A program made the translations under genes and the position numbers. The notes beneath the pieces were generated by a model. The model worked only from the letters and a program-made list of their open reading frames with translations. It did no database searches and was not told the origin of the DNA. A stretch of DNA of 64,000 nucleotides, taken from positions 22,584,728 through 22,648,727 of the forward strand of contig NC_072459.1 of the NCBI RefSeq assembly GCF_027596085.1, written 5' to 3'. This stretch comes from Anoplopoma fimbria (Eukaryota; Chordata; Actinopteri; Perciformes; Anoplopomatidae). Within the stretch, counting starts at the first letter, position 1; the number at the start of each line of letters is the position of its first letter. This document shows, piece after piece, positions 42,301 through 54,300 of this stretch.

Positions 42301-45300
42301 CACTTTATACATCTCATTTCTCCCCCTCACTCCTTGTTAGAGGTGTTAAGTTTAACGGCCACATTTTCACCGCGGGAAATCAGTTCATCCTCCTCTCAAG
42401 GAGAAAATGTGAAATAACTTGTATGTCATGGTGTCAGCCATCAGTGTAAACACTTTGAAGGTAACCTTTACCAAAATAATGTGGAACTGGTACGTGATCG
42501 GTATCAGCAGGATTTATCAAGAAACTGTGATCGTATCAGTGGTAAAAAATAAAAATAAACTTTTATCTCCTGGTTCTCTTCTCTCCTCTTCCCATGACTC
42601 ATTTTAGTATCTCTTTCCAGTTTGTTCTCACACCTCCTCTTCTGACTTTGTGCCGTGTTCCTCCTCCTCCTCCTCCTCTGCCAGGGTACCATCACAGCCT
42701 CCCGTCATCTCCATACTCCACTGGTCCAGAGGGTCAGAGGTTACCTTCATCTGGGACGTTGTCATCAGAGTTCCTCAACCAAGGCGTCCCTGTAAAGATT
42801 CTGCTGTTGGTGTGCAACGCTTCAGCGGCCGGCCAACAGGCTGTGAGGTAATTATATCTAGTCACACTTTGCAATACCCCACTGTCATAGCTGGAGTTTC
42901 AAGGATGTTTGTACAAAAACAAAATAGCAAAATTATTAGGAAATGATTAAACTGTGTGTTTATTTGCTATAACGGAAGCTGAAAACGTTGGCATGCCTGG
43001 CAAACCAGATTACCACCTACAGAAGAAGGCAAACCCTGGTAAAGTGTGACTTTATCACGGTTTAAGCTCAGTTCTGCTCTTCATTTGCTTTTGGGAAGAT
43101 AACACTCGAAAAATATAGTATCTATACTACGTATAATTACATCTCGATTTAAAGATTAATTCTAGTATCAATATGACAAACGAAAAATGACCAGTTTCTC
43201 TCTTCCACACTAATTTGTATTTCATCAAGGAGTAGAACTGTCTGCACAATTAGCGTTGGGTTGTTCTCTTTGCTTCTCACTGCTGTTGTTGGGTTGTATG
43301 CGTTCAAACAACACATACGGCTCTTACCCTGATTACTCGGGCCGACACATTATGGCTGAAGTGAACGATGGTTAAGGTTAGTTACCATTTTGTTAAGTTA
43401 TTTGCACTACATGAGTTTCACATTTAATTTAGAATAATAAAAACACATGTTTGTTATTTGCCCTTAAAAAGTTTCCTTTTAACATGCACGTTATTAAGGA
43501 ATTAACAGTGGACAGCAACATGAGAGTACATAAGCCACTTTTGATTATAAAAATCAATATCTGCGACTCTGGCCCTGTATTACTTGGTAACAGATCTAAA
43601 CCAACTTTTACAATATCGCCCACCCCTATTATGTTTATGATATTTCAGCTGGTAAGGAAGCACTGGGATATGCAGCTTAGCCTTTAACCTTAGTATTTAG
43701 CATTATATATCATATCTAGCCATAAGCATGTTTAGGATTCTTTACGGGATTCTCGTGTTAAACTCAACCAGAGACCATTTTCCACCCACCAAGCATCGGC
43801 TTACACTGTCTAGCAACAGCTGATAAAATCTGCAGTTGTCGTCTAAAAATGAGAACCCTGCTTTTTTTTACTTCCATGTGAAACTAGACACCCCTTGTTT
43901 CAAAGATGTCTGCAAACTCCATGTAGTAAATCAACCATCGCTATCACAGTTAACTGCATATGTACCGTGCGATGGAGAGCTTGACAGGCGTAGCAGCAGC
44001 AAAATGTCAGTTCCCAGCTTTTCTGACTTGACTTTCACTCATTCAGCTTCTCTATGTACAGGGGCTCAGTCCACAGTCCATCTAGTCAAGGTCACATTAG
44101 CTCCCTGTTACAGAGAGGACTCTCATCTCACTGTGAGATGAGTTTCTGACCAAACGACAGAGGAATCTGACATCTGGCACTAAACAGAGATCAGACATCC
44201 GTCTCCCTGACAGAGTCCAGAGGGATCAATATAGGTGAGCTCGCCAACGCGGCTGTGGGAAAGTCCGATCCAATCCGCGTCTCACTTTCTCCTTCAAACG
44301 CCTCACCCTCGTTGATCAAACCACCCACCTATCTCGCTCTCATCAGGTGACAGCTGGAGGACTTGTGTGTGCCAAGAAAATGACATTGATGTCCCGTACT
44401 CGTCTCTCACTCTGGCTTTCTGTAGAATAGCATCACAGGTACATTTCTCAAAGTCAGCTAAGTGTGAAAGCTCTTAGTTGTCGTTGATTTGTTGAAACTG
44501 TGAAACAAACAGAAAGGATTTAATTAAGTTTTAAATGTAATGTGTGAAACCTAAATGTTCACTGTTTTTAGATTACAACTTGTGAAAGTTAACAATTCTG
44601 TTTCATAACATTTTACTTGTTACATCTTGCTACTGATTCTCTGTGGAGGCAGGTGGAAAGTATAGATTAAGTATACTTAAAAATATAGATCACTGCATGT
44701 ATGTTATCGATTACAGTAAATGATCCCACCAAAAGTCTCCTAAAAGGGGAGAATGAAATAAGTATAAACGTAGACTTCTGTGTTCATCTTCACTTTGGGG
44801 TGAAACATTCGCTTTGAGAAGGACGAGCTAGAGAGTTGTTAACACAATGTACTTTGAATTCAACACACTAAATCCATTTGCCCCAAACCATACAGCAAAA
44901 GAGGGGGATTTGTTTTGTCTCTTGCAGTTTCCAAGTGAAGTAATTGTACTCTTAAATCGTTTTTGATGTGTATACTGTCTCATCCCGTGTCGTGGTCGCT
45001 GCAGCTGCTACTCCTCAGCCACCACAGAATGTTAATGGTTACCATCCTGAGCAGTAATCCAACTTAATTTGCTCCGTGGTTTCCATGTATGATGTAATTG
45101 GAAAACTGCATGACTGAGGATGTGTTTGATTCATACAGTTCTGTTCCGATGTTTGTAAGAAGCTAAAATACACAACATGAAATCATTAAAAAGGATGAAA
45201 TGGTGCCTCTACAGATGCAGTAAAGCTTTTCATCCATTGCTCCTCTTTTCCTACTGATTAATCTGCAGTTTATTAGCATCCCGTAGTCATTCACTGTTCA

Positions 45301-48300
45301 TGTGCATATGTGTGTCTTTGTTGGTCTCTTTATGCACATGCATGCTCACATGGTCTCATACCAATAAATCTCTAGCATACAATGGAGGGCTGCCCTCAAT
45401 TAAATGGGTATTATGGTGAATGTATCATGTGATCTATCCTTTCAGAGGGATGCTTGTCCCTCTCCTCATCAGCTATTTTCACTCCTTATTATCTCTCTCC
45501 GTCCTTCCATAGATAGGCTGTAATGAGAATTCTGCTCTAGTGCCGTTAAAGTTAATAAATAATTATTTACATTACAATAGGAGGAGAGGACGTGCGAGTG
45601 GGCCAGGGCTAATGCGAAGCGGTTGTGTGTAAACTTTTTTTCCCATTCCTCGTTCAAGGTTTGGACCTCCATTCCTGATGAGGGAGGACCGGTCTATCTC
45701 CTGGGACCAGCTGCAGCAGAGCATCCTCAGCAAGCTTTATTACCTGATGATCAATGGAGCCCAGGCGCAGGTACTGTGCATGGCTGATGTGATAACTGAT
45801 CCGTGTGAGGAAATTTAGTTTTAAGGGTTGTATCAAAACACAGTGCCAGGAGCTGGTGGGCGTTGACTGACTCACTCTCCGAATCCCGCAAACTGACATG
45901 AAACACATCTCAAAGGATCTGCAAGTTGATGCAATAGCATACAGACAGTCGGCTATAAGGACAAAAGTATTATCGTTTTCATTCCAACTCAGCCATCGAC
46001 TGTGAATTCTGCTACTGCCAGCGAGAGCGGTGGATTTATTATTCATTCTATTATGTATTTACTGCATCTCAACCACAAAACCCCTGGACTAAAGTTACAG
46101 TGCAGCCCTGTGTAATAAGTCAATAGATATTGTTCCATGGTGCTTGTAAAAACGTACGTTTTAATAGCCCTGTTGCGTGGGCGGGCTTGTTTTGAGCACC
46201 GGCTGGAGGCAGAGATGGGGACATGGTTCCCTCCTGCTGTACCGGCCGGCGCACCTGTTCCGAGACAGTGTTTATTGGCTCGGGACGGAGAAAAGCATGC
46301 CTACACAATGGCCCTGTGTGGTGCAGGTGGGGGAGCTTAAAGTGCCAGCTGGAGGCAGAAAGGAATTGGTTTCCTCTCACTGCACCCGCTGGCACATCAG
46401 ACCACAGTCAGGTTAACTGGTTTGGGACAGGCACTCACTGACACACAGAGGGACACTCACAGTCAAAGAAAGACAGAGACACAGTTACAGCTGTTTGCTC
46501 CTGTTATACTGGAAATTCATTGCCTGTTTGTGCATTAATAAATTAGTGGATATTTAGAACACTAAATTAGTAATGCAATAAACATCATTGGTTCATCTTT
46601 CATTCCCCCAAACAGTAATTAAATAAGCTTCTTTATACTGAACCAATTAATGTCAGTAATTAAATAAATTCATTATTAAAATTATGCAAATTAAATTGCA
46701 GGTTGCTCGCTGTAATGCTAATCATTAGGAGTCAGGGCTACAGCATATTTTTAATAATGATCATTTGATTAACACACACAGTGCTAATTTCCCATGATTT
46801 GTCAGATTATTCAATTTTATATCTTAAATAACACTTTAATTTGTATACTCAGACAATTACAGATTGTGATGCCGCACAAATTTAATTCACATAATGTACA
46901 TTGTAATATATTTGCATATAAATTGCTGTGACAGGCTTTAGGGCAGCTTGTAGTAATGAGACTTGATTGGTTCAGAAGGTGAGTCGTTCCTCTTACATGC
47001 ATGGCTGGAGAAGCGTGCCTGCCTTGTTTACTTGCCCCCGCTGGTGTGACTACTGTAAAACACAGGTAATAATGAAAGAAATGCAAACAGTACAGCTTGC
47101 TTGAATTCACCCCTGCTGTACAGTATGTCGCTGTCAAATCAATTATTTACGCCAAAGGGTCCATTTTTCTCGCTGGTTTCTGCTCACTCACATGTAGCCA
47201 AACAGATTTCCAATCAGTCGCTGCTGACAGCTGACACACAGCTGCAGTAAAGAGCCACACAGAGCATGTGTCGTGCACGGAAACTGTTGACCAGCTCGCT
47301 GCATATTACTCAGTGCTCTTTGAGGAGTGCCAGCAGAGAGAGGAGAAGAGTCAGGTGCAACGTCTTCAGTAACTCTGTTGGAGATCTGCAGTCTCCTTTG
47401 TGCCCCACGCTGTCAGCCATTGATTAAAACCAGGCCCGTTCAGTATAATCAGTTTGATGGAGCAGCGCTCAGAGCAGATGTTTGCTCTAAATCTTTCATC
47501 TCAACAGAATCTGTAGTTTTCTTGCATCAATGAATTACATTCGCAAGTGGATGTTTCCGCTACCGTCTAATTTTAGCTTCGCAAAGATGCAATTCAAAAA
47601 CAAAAGAGCATGGCCTACTCCGACACGTTTTTCCTGCTACTGACATCGTCATTTTAGCAGTGGATGGCTGGATGCTCACCAAAGCGCAGCCAGCAGTATA
47701 ATTCGTACACGAAGCAAAATTTAACAACTTAATGCTTCAACCACACACAACCTCACAGCGTAGGAAAGCACAATGCTATCCCCAGATGAGTGAAAACTTT
47801 GTTCAGCTCATTTTCTGTAACCAGTGTAGCATCAAAGCATGGTGGAGTCAACAAACTAGCAAGCTAACTAGCGGGCAGCAGCTTGGTTAGGAGAGAGACA
47901 AGCTACCTAGCTAGCGAGCCAGTTACCTGTCTCTGATGCTGTGTTTGCTGTCATTTTGCGAGTTGCGACAACACCTTTATGGCCCCAGTGATATTGTAAC
48001 CATAAAACAGTTGGAATCATTTTTTCCAACTAGTACTAAACACCAAGTGAAACAGTTTAGTGTCTGTTCTTCTCTTATTCTGTTTCTATGTAAGCAAATG
48101 ATGCATAGCCCCATGGGTTACTTACACTGACAAAGGTAAATCCCTCTATACACTCAAACAGAATGAAACACTGTTCTTTGCATGTGTTGTAATTGGAGAT
48201 CTTTTGCTTTGTCAGGCATAAACAATGCCACAAACATTCCTCACTGAACACAAAAAGTGATTACCATTGGTGGAAATCAAGACCAAGGGTTTTCTCATGG

Positions 48301-51300
48301 GAAAACTTCTGAATCTCCACCGGTGTCCGTGAAGCCCTCACGCACAAGCAGCCCTCTGACAGGATGGTGAGATGAGTTTTCACAGGTTTCCCCCTCATCT
48401 TCTCAGCAGTCACACTGACAGGGGTGACGTTTCTCAGAGCCCGACCGGACGTCAGATGCTCGTTTGTCCATTTTTCTCCTCACTAACACTCTCTTTCACA
48501 CACAACCAAAGACATGTTCATTCTTGTTTCTGGCGTTTCTCCCACATATACTTCTACATGTTCACACAGACATGCATACATACACACACAACACAATATT
48601 TTACCGTGCAAATGTTTTTTGTCTGAACCTAACAATTGACCATTCAAGTCCCGACCCCGTTGCTTCCCACTTAAAGCTTTCTGTCTTCGCTCAGCATATG
48701 AAGTTCACTTCTGAAAGAGGTTTGATTATGCTTCCAACTAATTGTTCAAATTTTGACGTTTCCCCATTTAGAGTTACAAGAGAAAGGCTGTTAGAATGAG
48801 GATTAAACTATGCGCTGGCAAAACGTTACAATATAATAGATAACGAGTTTCGGTGGTGTTGCTAGAGCGAAAACTTCCCCGAAATCCTGTGAAAAATAAC
48901 AGCTATATAGGGTGCTGCAGGAATGAGTCCCAAAATCCAGAAATGAGTCACCATCTCTGAACCGGTTCTCTCGTCTGAAAGTCAAGGTGTTTTTTTGAAT
49001 GGGTATTGTTTTTTTTTTGCAAAATACGCCAATAAACAACCCCTCGTGAATTTTTGTGCGCTTTTTTGTCTCTTAAAAAAGGCAGTTGCTAACCGGTGGC
49101 TTAAAGAGACTACACATCGTCATCATGTTGACTAGACCGCCTTCATAGCCTCATGCGACCATGATGTGGTTCATTTATAGCCTAACGTTAGATTTTTACC
49201 TCTGCTTATAATTCATTATTATTCGTGTAAGTATCATTAACAATTTGTTTGAGATTATTTTCTGCAAAAGAAATCAATGGGAAAATCCTGTTGGCTTTCT
49301 GTCGAGGGAAACAGTGCGATGCTAATGTTAGGGGTTGGCCTACAAAAATACGTCTTCCCTGCAGCACTGACCTTAGAGCAGGCACATACTGTGAAAACCA
49401 TTCCTTACCCTCTTTCAATTGTAGTACAGGTTTTAAAGGGTTAGAGAAAGAAACCACCATGCAACGTCCTCAATGTAAAGTATTCTTATTTGAGCCCCGG
49501 GCACACCACCCCAACATGTGCAGAAATACAAAGCTTGACGGGCCTTTCGTGAAGCTAAGCTATGATTGAAATAGAAAAAAATCATTGTTTGGGGAGGGGG
49601 TTTTCCCGCAGACAATTCAATATTAAACGTGTAGCCCTTGTGGATCTTTCTCTTGCTGAAGCAATCAGAAGCTTTGAAAAGTACAATACCTTTTGGAAGC
49701 TGTTTAAATGTATGTACTGTGTTTTAAAGGAATGTTCCCTTGGTTTTTTGAAACAGTGTTTAGGGAGAAAAAGTCTATTCCTGAGAAGTTGGGTAGGACT
49801 CTTTGGGTGGTCTTCACATGCGCAAACAAGTCTGTCACCGCTACTCACAAGCCCAAGCAAGCCTGTAATGAAAAGAAAACTTGTTTGTGGTTTACGCTTG
49901 TCATCTAGCACTCCATTTTTTGGTTTTGTTTTGTTTGTCATGCAGCAGATTGGAAATGAACACGCAGAAAAGTTGATGAATTCTCTGGAAAAGCATCACA
50001 CGACACCTAAGCACCACAGGGACGTTTGATACCTGCAGTGTCCGTAAACACACGATGCAGAAACGCTGAGGAGAAGATAATATGGTGTTAGTTACACGGC
50101 TCTGCATGTGTACTCGGAGTGAGAGCTAAATGTTATTTGACACTACATCAAGTAGTTCATTCCAGAAGTAGTAACTACTTCAGTACTAGCTGACTGGCAC
50201 TACTGATACTTTAAATAGTACTGTGTATTGCATATGTGGGGCAGTAATTCTGTTGTATAACTTCCCCTTAGGGATATTCATTCCAGTGGGTTCATGTGCT
50301 CAGCATGTCAATATTTTCCAGGAATGAGCCGTCCTTTTTGGTGCGCTCCTTGTCATCAGAAAGATCCTGCTGGATGAAGCTTCTCTCACAGGACTCAGAG
50401 TGGGTGTTTGTGTTTGAGCTCAGCCAGCAGCTACAACACTAGAATTTCACTGGAACAAGAGAAAATCAATTTCATTTTTGCAAAGCGCTCTTAAAGCACC
50501 TCCAATCTAAGCAGATCTCAGAGTAATATAAGCAGGCTTCAACCGAGGACAAGAAGATATCAGTATCATATTTGTTCTTTCTTGTTTCCTTTTCAACTCG
50601 GCTTTCCAGTCCAGTTGAGAGTGATATGAGAGAGTAGTCTGATTATCTATGGGTTTATTACTTTTTATTTCTTTAAAATAGTACTTTGAACGCAAACAAA
50701 ACGTTCACAAAGTGCTCCGTGTTGAGGTGTTACATGTTGATTTAAGCTGAGCTGCTGTGAGCTCAAAATATCAGGTGAAGGTCTCGGCCTATATTTCATG
50801 ATGGCCCACTTGGATCTCTCTCTTTTTTTGTTGCTTTTTTGTTAAGCCTGTTCACAGCAAACTTGTTACATAAAGTTAACCCTGAGAGAGTAAAAATATG
50901 CCAGTGGTTATGTACAATCACTCCCAATTCAGCTTCTTAAAAATAGTTTTGAGCAGCCGATTCAGTACAAATCGAAGAACAAGACTTCATCAGCATGTGT
51001 CAGCAATAAATATGTGTAGTAAAAAGATTTTAAAAAATTGTTACCTGTAAACTTTGATTTTATCATCACATGTTAATGGTGGGTCATGTGCTTAAGCCTT
51101 TCTCTAAACTTCTAGATAGACTAATCAAACATGATCCATCGTCACTCCCTTTGATCACCGGGGACAATAAATGTTACCCAATTCATCTGATGCTAGTGGT
51201 TTAAATGTTTGAAATAATTCTTTGTTGCAGAAGATGAAGTGAAGTCTTTGCTGAACCTATAACCTGAACAATACTTGTGCTGAAACTTGATTTACAGTTA

Positions 51301-54300
51301 AGAAAACTGCACATTTCTCTGCTTTGATCTAAAGGGACACGTAACCAAGGTAGTCAGTCTTCTTTATCACACACATATGGGGTTCATAAAAAACATTTCA
51401 GCCCACTTATTTATGGTCCGAAGTCTCCAAACTGATCGAAGCAAAGTCATAACAAATGTTGCTGCTGCCTCTTCAGAACCCTGAGCTAAGTGTTCTCATT
51501 TTGCCGTCATGGAGCTCATCATAGTTTTAGCAGTTAAAGCAGCATTTTCTCATGTTGTTGTGGTGAATCAGTGTGTGGTGGATGTGCTGATTTTAGACCC
51601 CTTAGTGAAAGAGTCTGAGGCTGCACTTAGGCACAGCGGTGCTCTGAGCTAAATGCTAACGTCAGCATAATAACAGGCTCATAATGGTGATGTCAAGCAG
51701 GTGTCGTGTTTACCATTTTCATCCCCATTTAAGTCAAAATGCTATCATTTGCTAATTAGCACGTATCACAAGCACAGCTGAGGCTGATGGGAAGTCATTA
51801 GTTTTCCAGGATATTTGGTCATTAATCAAAGTATTGGACTAATTAAAAAATATACCTGATGATGACACCAGAAAGTGAAAAGACAGAGGGTCAAACTTAT
51901 CAATATTCATCTTGAGGGACATGCAAGACTAGTGTTGTTTAGTTAGTTAGTAGTACAGCTGTGATCAACTAAATCCAATCATTCAAACATAGAATTTGAG
52001 GTTAGGATGTGTTGGAGGCTTCATGTGGGAAAACATAAAGTCCTGGAAGTTTATACTGTTGTTGTTTGTAGTCTTGAAAGGCATGAATATACCCTGATGG
52101 CTTTACAGTGTTTTTGGTGTGCCCATCTTCTTTCAGAATACCAGAGTGCTGTTCAACATCCGCGTGGTGGGAGGATCGGCGTTTTACAGCTACCTGTCTC
52201 CTCAGGACGGACGGCCGCTCTACCACCCCGCCGTGGACAGGTGAGGCTGTCGGAAAAACATAAAACATGGAGTTTTATCTGCTCAAGGACTGATTCCAAA
52301 CATATTCAGACAAGACCTGCTGTTCCAGATGTGTTAATTGATTTTTCACAAGAGCTCACCATACATATATAATTTCTTAACTGTTATTGGCTTTTGTTCT
52401 GCACAGTTTTGGGGGTGTTGATTGCCAACTCTTTCTCTGCTGCTTTGACCTGATAGGCCAAGTTAAAGAGACTAACCATTTATGCAATAAAAGGTCCTAT
52501 ATCCTCCGATGCAAGACAGGAATGGGTTTTTTTTGACACATTTGTGGGATTTTTACATGTGAATGTATATCCTCCATGTTTCACCAGCTTACATATATTC
52601 CTGCAGGTGTAACACACCATAAACACACGGTACAAGGTGACTGTTGGAGCTGTCTGGACACTTCATTCTTCTATTATTAGACTAGAGCATTATTAGATTA
52701 TTCTAAATGTTTTCTTATGTTGGAGAATTACTGCTCCATTATGGTCCAAACTTTCAACGCTGAAATGACCCAATGTTCCCACAGGCTCATTCAAATTTGA
52801 TCTAATGTAATCAATTTTAATGCAATTTGAATCTGCTCTAATCGAATCATGTGTTTCTTGAGAAAAGCTACAACCACAGGCGAGGCAGTGAGTTACTGAA
52901 GGCATTTTGATATAAAAGCACGTTACACACTAATAAGACTGTTAAAGTTGGTATGTTCAGCACATTTTGATTGAGTTTTATTTTTTTATCTTCTTTTTAT
53001 GTATATCATAAAACCTGATTTTGCAGCATTGACTGTTATGTGCAGATATTTTATCCCTTTCACAAATCTTGACGCACGTGTGATGGCTTAAGCTTGCAGG
53101 AATGATCGTCTTTTTAATGGGCATTTTATCTTTTGAAACGCAAATGTGCAGCACACTGTATCCTAGAAACGAATGTAATGACGGTGTTTGAACTCTAATG
53201 ATTCAGAAATATTCTCTGTCCTCAAGTAAACCCAACTCAAAACAAGAAAGGTACTAGTGCAAGTGTTTCAGTCTGCTTTGTACACTGCTGTCTGTGTCAA
53301 TGTGTAATACTGAGTTTTTATACCAAAGGACATACAGATGTAATCTATAGCTTATTTTAACTGCGCTAACAATCTGTCTTAATGGATGGAGATATGTGTT
53401 AGTCGGTCCACCACTGCCATGAATCCCAAAGGCTCTGACAAACCGCTGGACTTTACCTCTAGCTCCACTATGAGGTTGACATTATGATTTTTAGTGAAAT
53501 ATCTCTGAAAACTGTTGGATGGATTGCCATGACATTTAATCCAGGAATTATTTCTCCCCTCGGGATGATTTGTAATAACTTTGATCCTCTAACTTCTCCT
53601 CTAGTCATCAATAGGTCCTTTGACTGCAGAACTAACTGCAAAAGCTAGCTGCAAAAACTAACCTCATTCAGCCTCAGTTGTACTTCGTGTTTAGTGTTAA
53701 TTAGCAAATGTTAACCCTAACCCTAACACCCTAAACTAAGGGTAACTTATACCTGCGTGATGTCAGTGTGTTAACGTTTTCATTGTGAGTATGTTTTTTC
53801 ATAAACAAAAGGAACTAAACCACTCAGTTATAGTGAGAATGTTAGCCTGCTGATGTAAGCATTAAGCTCAGAACACTGCGGTGACTAATGATAGCTAACG
53901 GAGCTGCTAGCATAGCTGTAGAGTTGTTATCAAGTGTATGGTGTCATATATGTTACAGTTTGGTGAACACTGTGTGTTATTAGGCATGAAGCCATTTCTC
54001 TTTGCTTCAACAGCACCTTGTAAGATTTAAGTTGAGCTTTGCTTTATCTGCATTCCCTTGTTTCGTAGCAGCGCCCACTAGAACCAAGTCAAGTTTACTC
54101 TTGACCATTGAAATAGTAGTTTGTGCAAAATGTATCTTCACTCAAGATCGTCTTAAAAGCTCTTTCTTCAGCTTTCAACCATTTTTCAAAATGTGCTCTG
54201 ATGAAGTCTGAGGTGTGATTAAGGTTCCAGGAAAAAGCTGGTATTTTGTTGTGAACTGTGGGAACCATGGTTTGTTATGAGTGCTATGACCTTAAACAAA

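Larger units (their letters stand above)
35936..42684 (+). other. usp43 intron 6 (6749 bp)
   Basis: GT-AG, phase 1. It holds a split repeat copy (39556-39960 and 40391-40500), a TA run at 40358-40373 and the CTC tract before exon 7. 37480-37900 is AT-rich, unique-looking and rich in ATTA and ATCAAAG motifs, so it could hold a conserved element. 35936-37479, 37901-39555 and 40501-42655 show no gene or nameable repeat. Confidence 0.85.
45771..52136 (+). other. usp43 intron 8 (6366 bp)
   Basis: GT-AG, phase 0. It holds a diverged tandem duplication (46194-46440), an AT-rich octamer-bearing block (46530-46985), copy 2 of an unnamed repeat (47792-48095), a probable fish repeat (48830-49400) and a reversed palindromic-family copy (51615-51935). 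Open frames near 49562-50029 show no domain. 49401-51614 shows nothing else I can name. Confidence 0.85.

Noticed and set aside
45654..46046. 130-codon minus-strand frame over exon 8
   Set aside because: It is the antisense shadow of usp43 exon 8 extended into the intron.
49562..50029. 155-codon plus-strand frame in intron 8
   Set aside because: No recognisable domain or partner exons; overlaps another long frame on the opposite strand, as expected by chance in a 64-kb window.
53711..53728. Telomere-like TTAACCCTAACCCTAAC
   Set aside because: Only two units, inside a copy of a repeat whose normal sequence here is GCTAACATGCTAAC-like; most likely chance mutation, not an interstitial telomere.
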